Position numbers and translations under genes: made by a program. From positions 32,751,208 through 32,815,207 of the forward strand of contig NC_056035.1 of the NCBI RefSeq assembly GCF_004379255.2: DNA of 64,000 nucleotides, read 5' to 3'. Shown piece by piece: positions 12,455 to 28,436 of this stretch. Below the pieces are notes generated by a model. It did no database searches, had not been told where the DNA came from, and saw only the letters and a program-made list of their open reading frames with translations. Each line of letters starts with the position of its first letter. The stretch's first letter is position 1. Origin of the DNA: Salvia splendens (Eukaryota > Streptophyta > Magnoliopsida > Lamiales > Lamiaceae).

Positions 12455-12825
12455 GATCTGGAAGCTCGAGAATCCACGAATTCACACTCATATCCTTCCG
12501 ATTCTGGAAAATCATTTACAGAACGAAGCAATTGCTCGTCACCAACACATTGCAAGCCGTAGGAGTCGGAATCGTGCTCGGCATACATCAACATCGGATT
12601 AGACAAATTGGGGATCGAGAAGCGATTTCACGCTCACGCTCACCTTCCTTCTCTCCTCCACCACCGAAACCCTCTCGATCTTCATCGACGAGCGCCCAAT
12701 CCTCCTTCGAGAAGCCTCCAGCGGCGTCTACCGCCTCTCCTCCTACCTAATCGCCAACACACTCGTCTTCATCCCCTACCTTCTCGCCATCGCAATTGTC
12801 TTCTCCGCTTCTGTTTACTTCCTAT
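12455..12825 (+). pseudogene. ABCG half-transporter fragment 2 (first membrane-spanning part)
   Basis: The first frame reads SRIHEFTLISFRFWKIIYRT then KQLLVTNTLQAVGVGIVLG. After a frameshift near 12590 the sequence reads FLLSSTTETLSIFIDERPIL, then EASSGVYRLSSYLIANTLVF and IPYLLAIAIVFSASVYF. These are hallmark stretches of the ABC2 membrane domain of plant ABCG half-transporters, which export hydrophobic compounds. The fragment ends at an apparent exon edge. Two frameshifted pieces without the ATP-binding core show capture, not a gene. Confidence 0.8.
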
Positions 12826-13180
12826 ATTCATGTTTCAATTGCTCAAATTCTTCAGCTTCAATTTGGGGTAAAAACGGTATTGCTCAAATTCTTTAGCTTC
12901 TGTATACTTCATAGATTTTGAAGGTCTTCGATTTTGCACAATTGTGTGAATTGTATGAAGATCAACAGATTTTTCAGCGAGACTTTTAGAGAGGGTTTTA
13001 GAAAATTATTTCAAATACAATTTTATTTTTTTTTTGCCATATTATTAATGAAATGACACTTATACCCCCGTATTGACATAATGTGATAGCTGTTGACATT
13101 TCATTAATCTTGTGGATTAGTGGTTGAGATTGCATCTCATTTCTCAATTTAGCTAAATAATCTCTACCTAACAGCACCCT

Positions 13181-13584
13181 ATATATATATATATAAAGGC
13201 CGTATGTTGGACGATCTTGAACATCTATGGTCCGTCAACTAACGTTCTTTTCTACGGTTGATCGAACCGGTTTGACTGATTAAACCATAAATCGATAACG
13301 TTGTCAATTCACTTGTTCGTCCAATTTTATTTTCTAAACATTGATGCAACAACTCCGAATACGTCCACTCACTTCTTCTGGTTTGATGTTTCTAGTCTTT
13401 GCAATTTGCAATGCAACTCAATATAAATGACAAAGGGTACATTTTAATAAATTGGTTGTAAAATGCGAGACTAATTAAGTAGGAGAAGCTAAATAACAAG
13501 TGTGTGCTCAGCTCAATTGATATTCGATTTATTCATTTGCTTTGAGCCTGTGCAAAAGATACTTATTACTACTAATGACAAGGC
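13181..13584. other. Intergenic spacer between gene-carrying element and SCPL gene
   Basis: A short AT dinucleotide tract at 13180-13194, then unannotated AT-rich DNA and the 3' UTR of the SCPL gene. No other feature is visible. Confidence 0.5.
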
Positions 13585-15930
<2,346 letters not shown>

Positions 15931-16308
15931 TTTTTTGGTGGATAAGTGATGATGAAATTGTTGGATTTAAATAGAGTCAAACATGAGGTATTAGAGGAAA
16001 GTAATCATTTCCTTATTATTGTATTGATTTTGTATTTATCGTAATTGATCATTGTATTTATGCCATTGTAATTTACCTTAGATAGAATCTGTCATTGTAT
16101 AATTTGTATTTGTAATCTGACGCTAATTCGGTATCAATTCAGTATTTGTATATGGTATATATCATGCATATATAGTGAGCTGACCGATATATTTAGTTCA
16201 TATTTACATAAATAGGAAGCTATTGTTTGTCTTGCACACATTTCCTTTCATGTTTCTTTTTACATATTTTCTTTTAAGTTACGTTGTCTTTTAGTTTTTA
16301 GTTATATA
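15931..16308. other. SCPL promoter and spacer
   Basis: AT-rich upstream region of the SCPL gene. No coding signal seen. Confidence 0.4.
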
Positions 16309-16516
16309 CTCCCTCCGTTTCATAGTAATGGACGAGTTTCTTTTCGGCACGGAGATTAAGAAAAATTGTGTTAGGTGGGTTAAGTAAATAAAGTGGAAAA
16401 TGAAAAAGATAGAGAGATGAAGAGAGAAAAAAAGTAAAGGAGAGTAAAGTAGGTAGAAAAATGTGTTGACTTTAATAAAAAAATAAATGACTCTATTACT
16501 ATGGAACGGATGGAAG
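16309..16516. mobile_element. Stowaway-like MITE
   Basis: The left end CTCCCTCCGTTTCATAGTAA and the right end (reverse complement CTTCCATCCGTTCCATAGTA) form inverted repeats typical of plant Stowaway (Tc1/mariner) MITEs. A TA precedes the left end. Length is about 208 bp and there is no coding capacity. Confidence 0.85.
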
Positions 16517-16923
16517 AATTATTATTAAGTTTTGTAATTATTTTCGCTTTAGTTATGTGGAGTAATTATTAGCTTTAGTTTGGTAAATTTTTGCGCTTTA
16601 GTTTTTAGTTTTGTGACTAATTTTTTTAGTTTTGTTGTAATTATTTGCGCTCCTGATTTCTTTTGTAGATATTAGTGATTTACTATTTCATCATTTAAGG
16701 TGGTTTACTGTATTTAATAGATTTTAATATTATGGTACTATTTTTATTATTTTACGTGATATCCTCAATTAAAAAAAATCCTGCTATTTTTAATTGTTCT
16801 GATTTTAAATACATTATTTTATTTTTATTGTTTTATGTAATTATTTGTAGTACAATTTATACCTTCATATAAAAAATTATGAATACTCTTCAGATCATTG
16901 GTGGATACAGTAAAGAGTAGTGA
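16517..16923. other. AT-rich spacer
   Basis: Low-complexity AT-rich DNA with TTTAGTTTTG-like partial repeats. No gene or element is recognised. Confidence 0.4.
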
Positions 16924-17416
16924 GGGCACCCGCAACGCTGTGCCGTTGCGGTTCCTATGCCGTTCCGGCGGAACGGTTCCGCGGCGGCACACGTTGCAGG
17001 CTCCGTTCCGTCGCCATTCCGTGCCCATGCCGTTCCTATGCCGTGTCTCGTTCCGTTCCGGAGGAACGCGGAACGAAACGTTCCGCCACGCGCCGAGGCG
17101 ACGTGGCGGCCTCCCATTCGACGCGTGAAGCCCACTCGCTGCCCCGCGAGTGGGCTTCGTCCCGGTGACGCAATAATTCAATTTTTTTATAAAAAAATTC
17201 GAATTTAATAAAAAAAAAAAATTTGCAACGGTAATGTGACCGTTTTTTTATATCCGTTTTGTATTTTTTTTTTATTTTTTTTTATTTATTTACTCTATAA
17301 ATACTCCTATTTCATACTCATTTCAATCACAAATACACATCTATTCCTCTCTATTTCCACCCCAATTTTCATCTCAAATCAACTCTGCTTTCCTTCTCCC
17401 AAATTTAATCAAACTA

Positions 17417-18466
17417 ATGGATCCTTTTGAACAAATGCGTCAAATATTGCAACAATCACTTGAAGAAGATCGACGACGGGAGGCCGAAGAAGCCGCGCCG
17501 CCCCAACGACGCTCCCGTACGTACATCCATCGTAACCGGGAGGAAGCCGCTGCAAGGTTAGTACGCGACTACTTCTGCGATAACCCGGTTTGGGGAGATA
17601 CGTACTTCCGTCGCCGTTTCCGCATGGGGAAACCTTTATTTCTCCACATCGCGAATACTTTGGCAGCCCGGGAAGAGTTCTTCCAGGAAGGGTATGACGC
17701 GGTCAGCCGTCCCAGCCACACGACGCTGCAGAAATGTACTGCAGCAATCCGCCAGCTTGCGACTGGACAAACGGCCGACATGTTCGACGAATACCTCCAC
17801 ATCGGAGACAGCACTGGGCGAATGTGCTTGCTCAAATTCTGCAAAGGCGTCCGGGCAGCCTTCACCGACGAATTTCTCCGGAGGCCAAGCACGACTGATT
17901 GTCAGTTCCTGCTCGACCTTCACGAAACAGTGCACGGATTCCCCGGGATGCTCGGCAGCGTCGATTGCATGCACTGGCAATGGAAGAATTGCCCGGTGGC
18001 GTGGAAGGGGTCCTACACGAGCGGCCACAAAGGCACCCACCCAATCGTTATACTTGAGACCGTTGCCGACTACCGCCTTTGGATCTGGCACGCGTACTTC
18101 GGGGTCCTCGGGTCGAACAACGACGTAAACGTGCTCCACCAGTCCGACCTCTTGACCGAAGTTTTGGATGGTAAAGCGTCGGCCATCAACTTCGTCGCCA
18201 ACAACCGGCTTTATAAAATGGGTTACTATCTCGCCGATGGCATCTACCCGAAGTGGCCTACCTTCGTGAAGACGTGCAGTGGGTCTGCGAACCCAAAGCA
18301 GACTCTTTTTGCGCAGAAGCAGGAGGCTGCTCGCAAGGATGTGGAGAGGGCGTTCGGGGTTCTCCAAGCGCGCTTCAACATCATCAAAGCCCCGGCTCGT
18401 ATATGGTTCATGGAAAACATGGTCGACATCATGTATACGTGCATAATCTTGCACAACCGCAAGTAG
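17417..18466 (+). CDS. PIF/Harbinger-type transposase (DDE Tnp4), C-terminal tail altered
   Basis: Encodes the catalytic transposase of its element. The DDE triad is visible: D in MLGSVDCMHW, D in GSNNDVNVLH and E in RKDVERAFG, with spacing and flanks typical of plant Harbinger transposases. The GC-rich coding sequence contrasts with its AT-rich flanks. The frame ends at TAG just after CIILHN followed by RK, whereas relatives continue with MIVEDE and a tail. Matching tail sequence (QLQQDLIEHIWTNFG) is found downstream at about 18545-18598 in another frame. An internal deletion has therefore removed the segment between and shifted frame. Catalytic residues are intact; activity is uncertain. 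Autonomous PIF elements also need a Myb-like ORF, and none is seen. Confidence 0.88.
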   Translation: MDPFEQMRQILQQSLEEDRRREAEEAAPPQRRSRTYIHRNREEAAARLVRDYFCDNPVWGDTYFRRRFRMGKPLFLHIANTLAAREEFFQEGYDAVSRPSHTTLQKCTAAIRQLATGQTADMFDEYLHIGDSTGRMCLLKFCKGVRAAFTDEFLRRPSTTDCQFLLDLHETVHGFPGMLGSVDCMHWQWKNCPVAWKGSYTSGHKGTHPIVILETVADYRLWIWHAYFGVLGSNNDVNVLHQSDLLTEVLDGKASAINFVANNRLYKMGYYLADGIYPKWPTFVKTCSGSANPKQTLFAQKQEAARKDVERAFGVLQARFNIIKAPARIWFMENMVDIMYTCIILHNRK

Positions 18467-18612
18467 TCCGCCTCGAAGTGGAGCGCATCCGTCTATACAA
18501 GAATGGTTATCTATTCGTGCAAGGACACGCGACTCTAGTGCCCACACCCAACTCCAACAGGATCTAATTGAGCACATTTGGACAAATTTTGGCAGATGAA
18601 ATTATTAAAATT

Positions 18613-18800
18613 GTGTACTTTTATTTTTTTAGGATTTTAATTGTGTGCTTTTTATTTTTTTAGGATTTTAATTGTGTGCTTTTTATTTTTTTAAGTTTAA
18701 GTTGTAATTTTTTTAATGTTGTGTGTTTTTTAATAAAGTGTGTTTGTTTTTTAATAAAGTGTGTTTGTTTTTTAATAAAGTGTGTTTTTTTAATTGAATT
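18613..18800. repeat. Short tandem repeats in Harbinger 3' region
   Basis: Three copies of a unit containing GATTTTAATTGTGTGCTTTT, then three copies of TTTTAATAAAGTGTGTTTG. They are A/T-rich and lie between the transposase tail and the right inverted repeat. Confidence 0.8.
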
Positions 18801-18968
18801 TAGTTGGAAATAAAAAAAATGAAATTGAATGAATAGTAATTTAAGGAACGGTTAAGGAACGGAGGGTTGCAGGTTCCGTTCCTTAGTTAAGGAATGGAGT
18901 AAAAAAGTACAGTGAGACCCTCAAATAGTGGTTTAAGGAACAGTATAGGAACAGCGTTGTGGATGGCC

Positions 18969-19535
18969 AGAAGCCTCCTAAAATTCCTTTTTTTTTCTAA
19001 AATTTTCAAAATTTCTGTATAGCCCTTTCCAAGATTTTGCTGTAGAAAAGTAAATCGTCGAGTGTTGCTGAAAATTTTGGAAACTGGAAGTTGCAGAGAT
19101 AAATATTGTTGCCGCAAAAAAGAAGAATGGCTGATTCAATAAAAAATAAGTGGAGTTGAGTTACTATAATATTATTGTTATTATAAAATATCGCAGGCTC
19201 GCTCTCAATTTTAAATTTTAATAATTAAAGAACGCGGACTTGACTTTAAGGCAAGAAGGTGATCGAGCATTTTATACTCCTACTCATTTACTTGCAATAT
19301 AGTATCTTTTTAACAAGTATTCATTTTTATTTTTTATATTGCAAATATGTACATTAGTAAAATAAAATATCAAAACACCACAAAAATCATGAAAACTCCA
19401 CTCTCAAGCAATTCACGTTTGCAACTTAACACAAAAATCAAACTGTACTAGAATACAAGGGAATATACAAAAATATAAAAATAATTTAAGGTAATATACA
19501 AGAATATAAACCAACCCATACAAATATTCTTGAGC
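18969..19535. other. Spacer and GCP1 3' flank
   Basis: AT-rich DNA with no recognisable gene. The right part should include the GCP1 3' UTR. Confidence 0.4.
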
Positions 19536-23467
<3,932 letters not shown>

Positions 23468-23672
23468 TTGAGATGCTGTCACTGACTGAATCGATTTCTC
23501 TATCTTTTTGGTTGTGAATACCCAACGAATTTCGCGATTATTTTATAAATAAAATTTTAATCATAAAAATCATAAATTTTGTCTTGGACATAGTATAAAA
23601 TTAAGTAATGTTTTGTGAATAAAAAGGATATAAAATTAAGTAATGTTTTGTGAATAAAAAGGAGAGAACTAA

Positions 23673-24124
23673 GAGCATCCACTATGGTGCGGATGTCCCC
23701 GCGGACATAATGACTTTCCACTGCACCGTCACGTCACAATGACTTCTCACTGCACTGCCACGTCATAAAGACTTCCCACTGCACAGTGGCGGACATCCCA
23801 AGGACATCCCGCCGGACTTCCCACAATAATAAAAATTCACCAAAATTAAACAATTTACGGAATTAAAATTTCGCCACGATTACGGAATAAAAATTTCATT
23901 AAATAAAAAAAATAATCTGGACGTCCGCACGGACGTCCGTGGGTCAACGCAATGGCGGACGCCTACAAGGACGTCGCGACGGACGTCCCGTGAACGCTGC
24001 GGAACTCTGGTGTCCGCAGCGGACGTCCGTATCCACATCACCGCTGCGCAATGGCGGACGTCCCACTCGGAACTCCGGCACGCCGGTCGGACGTCCGTCG
24101 GGACGGGCGTCATTGTGGATGCTC
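23673..24124. mobile_element. Harbinger (Tourist-like) MITE
   Basis: Perfect ends GAGCATCCAC...GTGGATGCTC are flanked by TAA on both sides (23670-23672 and 24125-24127), the PIF/Harbinger target. The interior is rich in GGACGTCCG-type words and has no transposase. It sits about 200 bp upstream of the GCP1 start codon. Confidence 0.9.
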
Positions 24125-24213
24125 TAAAACACGAGAGATAATACTAATAAAGTACTATACTAGCGTGTTAATTATTGTATAAAAAATGATCTACAAAAGA
24201 CAATAAAAATAAA

Positions 24214-24540
24214 ATACTCCATCCGTCCGTGAAATGTTGTCAATTTTGTCATTTTTGTCCGTTCATGAAAAGTTGTCCATTTGATTATTTCTATTTTTAG
24301 TAAATGCACTTCATTTTCACTCACGCTCTATTATAAACTAATATAAATACGAGACTCTCATTCCACTAACATTTTCAACTCGCTTTTTTTCATATTTCTT
24401 AAAACTCCACTAACTCTTTAAACTCACTTTCTATAAAACTAATATATAAATATGTGATCCTCGCTCCACTAACTTTTTTAACTCACTTTTCTTCGCATTT
24501 CTTAAAACCTGCATCAAGTTAGGACAATATTTTATCGACT
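24214..24540. mobile_element. Stowaway-like MITE, degenerate
   Basis: It begins with TACTCCATCCGTCCGTGAAA, the typical plant Stowaway end. It contains internal CACTCACTTT/CCACTAAC-type repeats in duplicate. No clear right inverted repeat was found, so the right boundary is approximate. Confidence 0.5.
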
Positions 24541-24992
24541 GTCGTCATGCCTACCGCTATAATAATGAGGCAGTTTTTTGGTCGACATTGATATGGTCTA
24601 TGAAAAAAAAATGGAAAATCATTTAATTTGTTTTTGGTTGGATGAGAAATTAAAGAGATATAGGTATGTGAATTTTAATCAATTTTATTGTTTGGATTTA
24701 TTACCATATTAGAATTTATTATTTACCCCCTTTTCTTTTGCATGCATTAAGTCTGCTGCTTATTATTTTTGCTTGACATTTTTAGTTACGTACTTATACT
24801 ATCAAAGATCGCTTTTAGCCTAGTAAGTAGACGCAATTATGTCGATAGGAATACAATTACTAATACATTTAATTGTCTTCCTCAACAGAATTACAAGAAA
24901 GTCACCAATTTTAATGTAAAAGGATATCACATACACAAAAAAAAGACGAATAACAATTATAAACACATTAATTTCAACATGTAAAACATAAA

Positions 24993-25736
24993 TCAATGAT
25001 AGAAATTGGTAGGCCACACTCTTCCAAACTCATCAGTCACTCCACCCTGATTCCAGTCAGCGAAGGATCTTGCAACTTCAGTTGATCCTAAGTTGATTCC
25101 CCTTGACATGCCAAAAGTGTTCTGGATGCCAGGGCCGAACCATCCGTCCTCGCTCGCCACAATCGAAGTAGTTGCAAAATCGCCACTTCTATTTTCTACC
25201 GTTGCTGGTGTCATCTGGCTATGGTGTAGATTGTTTCCGTTAGTGCACAAAAGCTGGCCCTGTGCCCCTGCAAGTTCGTTGTACCTGTTTTCGAGCTTCT
25301 TCAACTTTTCTTCCACAAACCAGTCCAAACCATTTAGCTGCCTCACATCAAGCTCATTGAAGATTCCGCCTTCAAAGATTCGAGTCATGAGGAACCTCAT
25401 CTCTGTTTCGTCGTTCTTCTTCTGAAGTTTCAGCAACCTATCGGTCATGCTTTTCAGTTTGTCACTCAAGAATTTATCATGTAGAACCATTTTTTTTGGT
25501 CCGGGCTCTTTGGAACGAGCCATGAACTTCATGACTCCATTCATGACATGATCATGAGATGGCCACAGGGTCGAATGTGACTCTTTCGGATCATGAACGA
25601 TGATAACTACCTCTACGCCGCACAACACTGATAACTCATGTGCTTTCTTGATCAAGCTATCAAGCCTTCTTTTGAAAGTGGATTTTCTGACTCTCTCACT
25701 CACAATTTGTGTATGCTTTGTTTTTTGGCGAGGCAT
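24993..25736 (-). CDS. Type I MADS-box protein (M-gamma-like), copy 1
   Basis: Intronless 247-aa nuclear DNA-binding protein. The N-terminal MADS domain (residues about 1-60) includes RVRKSTFKRRLDSLIKKAHE and LSVLCGVEVVIIVHDPKES. Then STLWPS, the segment KKMVLHDKFLSDKLKSMTDR and a Leu-rich coiled-coil-like region follow. The single exon, the STLWPS-type sequence and the conserved segment after it fit the M-gamma group (relatives of AGL80/PHERES1, which work mainly in female gametophyte and endosperm). Expression here is unknown. It is the leftmost of three tandem copies and has no TE in its coding sequence or near promoter. Start: ATG at 25736 begins MPRQKTKHTQ, shared by all copies. Confidence 0.9.
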   Translation of the reverse strand: MPRQKTKHTQIVSERVRKSTFKRRLDSLIKKAHELSVLCGVEVVIIVHDPKESHSTLWPSHDHVMNGVMKFMARSKEPGPKKMVLHDKFLSDKLKSMTDRLLKLQKKNDETEMRFLMTRIFEGGIFNELDVRQLNGLDWFVEEKLKKLENRYNELAGAQGQLLCTNGNNLHHSQMTPATVENRSGDFATTSIVASEDGWFGPGIQNTFGMSRGINLGSTEVARSFADWNQGGVTDEFGRVWPTNFYH

Positions 25737-26608
25737 GTTTAGTGATGGACTGATTTTTTTCTATGTTTTTCTGTTGGTATATATACGTATAAAGGGGGTT
25801 TAATTCTTCTACACTTGATATAATGTTTGAATGGGCAGATATATATGGTATGTCTCTGAATTGGCTATTGAATTATGGAATTATATATATAAAGCTTATG
25901 TAATATATTGAAATTTGAGTCTTTATTATGCAAGTTAGGATGATCCAGGAATAGTAAATCTGTAATATGTTGAAAACGACTTTGAATGCAAGGTAATATG
26001 ACTAACTAATAACAAGAATTTTGTTATGAATTATATTAAATTGCTATGTTTAATCACAGTTAAAAAGAACCATTATAGGTAAATCTTTAACATATAATAC
26101 GCCTTTGACAGTCAAATCCTTCATAGGAAATATTTCAATTTCACATGACCCTTTTTCATATTTTTCTTTATGTGAATTACGACTAGCTTCATATATATAG
26201 TCACTCTGGTTAAACAAATTGACCCCATTAAACCTCAAATTAAATTCCAAGTAGTTAAATTATGGGATGGTTAAGTAGGAGACAGAAGAGGAAAAATGTG
26301 AGAAAGTTTCCTTAAATAGACAATGGACTAATTTTGGTAGACCAAACAAAATGAAAATATGAGAGGTATCTGTCATGAAGTATGAGAATAAGTTGTTGAG
26401 GTAATATTGCATTTCGGTCAAACTAGATTCTTATGTTTTTGCGTTTTGCACTTGTCTACATTGAGATCATCGAGTTCATCATGTTTTCTTTTGCAAAGCT
26501 CAGTATTTTATCGTAATCACTTTATTTAGTAGATAAGTCATTGCAAGACTTGGTACACTTGATTTAGTAGTTGTAAAAATGTAGTAGAAGTTATTGATAA
26601 TTAATTGG
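25737..26608. other. MADS copy 1 upstream region
   Basis: AT-rich. Parts of 25750-26250 are clearly similar to the regions upstream of MADS copies 2 and 3 (for example CCTTTGACAGTCAAATCCTT and a TTGACCCCATTAAACCTC motif), so the tandem duplication unit included the promoter. The far left part is the 3' flank of the arginase pseudogene. Confidence 0.6.
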
Positions 26609-27837
26609 TCATTTTGATATCCTTGCAGTGAGTTCCCTGACGAGCTTTGCAGCAACCATTGCAGTGTCTCGCTGCGGATTGTACTCAACCACATCCGCAG
26701 CGACAATATCGCCTTTGAGGTTATGAAGAACGTTGAGAACGTCGCGGAAGGAGAGGCCTCCCGGCTCAAAGTGAGACACTCCCGGCACAAATGCCGGATC
26801 CAAGCAGTCCACATCTATTGAGATATACACCTCTTTTACACCTTCACCAAGTTTCTACAACAATACAAGTAGTAGTATCAATTAATAAGAGGACAAGGAC
26901 AATATGTCAATACTCAATACATACATGCAGGCATAAATGTTGAGTTTTGGGAGAAAAAGAGACCAGAGATTCTCGAGTTGGTTGCGATCTTTTGAAAACG
27001 TGCGCATTTCATACTGCTCCACGCCAAAACGCTTCCCTTGTTCCCGGCCTTCCCAGTTGATAGACCTTATTCCTACCTGCAGCAAGCGACGAGCATAACC
27101 GCCCTCCATCATTCTAGCGAAAGAGGACGGACGCGTGAGAGTATTTATTCCCCTCAAAGGCATCATAAATGTCAGGATGTGCATCCAGGTGAAGAACCAG
27201 CTTCTCCGACACGGCTCTCACCACCGGATACGAGATAGAGTGGTCCCCTCCTAGCACCACAGGCCTCAATGGCTCCTATAAAATGGACCACTACTATTAA
27301 CAAATATTCACATCCCTAAATTAATCAAAACAACCTTTGAAAACAGAACCTCACTTCTTCCATCACTATCTTAACAGAATCACTAATGATATTCATCAAT
27401 CTATCATCATCAACGCAAGTCCTGCACTGGAACGTCGCCTACATCTATCATCACCCTCGGATCACTTATATCTTTACCTGCACATATATATTAATGTTGA
27501 GCTAAATCAAGCACACACATAAGTCATAACTTTACCTACCAACCTACCTTCTTCAGTGGTGGAGTTTGTGCTACCACACCAAATGGCTTCTCTTATAAAT
27601 GGAGGTGCAAAGGCAGTGCCCTGGAGATAGGAAGAGTTGTGTCCCAAGGAGAGTGGCCGATGCCATCACGCCTCCCAGAGACTGTAGAAGCTCCCCCTTG
27701 AGCTTGGCTCTCTCGCGGATGAGCGTGAGGGATGCCTCGATGACACGAGCCTGGCCTTTCTCTAACACGTGCTTGGGAATGTGTTCGGCATTCAGCTTGT
27801 GCAGATAATGGATTCCTTTCCTTGCCACACTCTTCAT
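26609..27837 (-). pseudogene. Arginase pseudogene
   Basis: Arginase (ureohydrolase, mitochondrial in plants) cleaves arginine to ornithine and urea. The start MKSVARKGIHYLHKLN (27837) and the C-terminal exon (26854-26609; YISIDVDCLDPAF...VRELTARISK) are clearly recognisable, as are GGDHSISYP and LHLDAHPDIYD metal-site regions in the middle. Damage is extensive: about 11 nt missing after SATLLG (near 27640), about 11 nt missing near 27425 before a stop-rich stretch, a 4-bp GTCC duplication near 27127 that shifts frame, an in-frame loss of about five residues before LHLDAHPD, and an in-frame loss of about five residues after NPQRDT. A donor at 26963 also looks abnormal. Many introns remain, so this is a decayed duplicate and not a retrocopy. 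Confidence 0.88.
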
Positions 27838-28436
27838 CTTTTCCACTACTGGATTATATTTCATAAGTAAAATCACATCTCTATTTATACACATTTTACA
27901 TTTAACATTCTTATCCAAGCAAAATATTACCAACCAATGGGATATCATCTCAAGATAAGACCGTGGTCCTTCTGCATTAGCATTTCTCCCCGTCGCAAAA
28001 TGATAATACTTAAAACAATTAAAACATGCATGTTATATGCTGAGAAAGGAAAGGAGAAATCTAGGATGTGTCCAAATATAGCATGATCTACCTCTATTTA
28101 TAGAAAAATATCTATGAATTTTATATTTTTAAAATATGTTAAATAGAAAATATGATAGTATTTTTTTTTTGGTAATATCTACTGGCGAGCCCAGTGACTA
28201 TTCCCCGCGTTGATTTGTAGGCACCTCAAATTTAAGAATGATATACATGTCTACAACCATTGGTCTAAAAGAGACCGCCATTGATCAAGTTAGAGCATAA
28301 GCAGCGGTGGCTCATAGGCCAAGGCTTTTGAATACTCTCTTCGTTCTCCGAAAATACTCTATGTTTGTCATTTTAGTTTTTTCCCAAAACTTAGTTCATT
28401 TTCTATTTTGAAAGTTATTTCATTACACATTACACT
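27838..28436. other. Arginase pseudogene 5' flank
   Basis: Mostly AT-rich. A short stretch at 28325-28380 (ACTCTCTTCGTTCTCCGAAA) resembles a degenerate Stowaway end. No gene seen. Confidence 0.35.

Larger units (their letters stand above)
8976..13180. mobile_element. Gene-fragment-carrying TIR element (Pack-MULE-like)
   Basis: Long imperfect terminal inverted repeats are visible. The shared core is TTGAGAAATGAGATGCAATC, followed by TCAGCCACT on the left and TCAACCACT on the right strand. The left end is near 8976 (ATATAGG) and the right end near 13180 (CCCTATATA), again at AT-rich targets. Sub-terminal sequence such as GGGTATAATGGTAAT and TTATACCCCCG is shared in style with the intron-1 element, so the two may belong to one family. 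No transposase is present. The interior is a patchwork of at least three host gene-like segments plus a TTGACAT-rich array. Boundaries are approximate and the superfamily is inferred. Confidence 0.65.
16924..18968 (+). mobile_element. PIF/Harbinger DNA transposon, transposase-bearing
   Basis: The left end reads GGGCACCCGCAACGCTGTGCC and the reverse complement of the right end reads GGCCATCCACAACGCTGTTCC, giving an imperfect terminal inverted repeat of about 20 bp. The interior is GC-rich on the left and encodes a DDE transposase. A TATA-like CTATAAATA lies near 17295, about 120 bp before the start codon. A clean 3-bp target duplication is not visible, so the outermost bases may have mutated. 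Smaller relatives are at 23673, 61937 and 63099. Confidence 0.8.

Noticed and set aside
17636..18577. Long open frame (313 aa) on the minus strand opposite the Harbinger transposase
   Set aside because: Shadow frame of GC-rich coding sequence. The plus-strand frame has the DDE motifs and family identity.
23468..23482. Upstream GTG start for GCP1
   Set aside because: The first ATG at 23467 gives a normal-length protein with a presequence. Plant nuclear genes rarely start at GTG.
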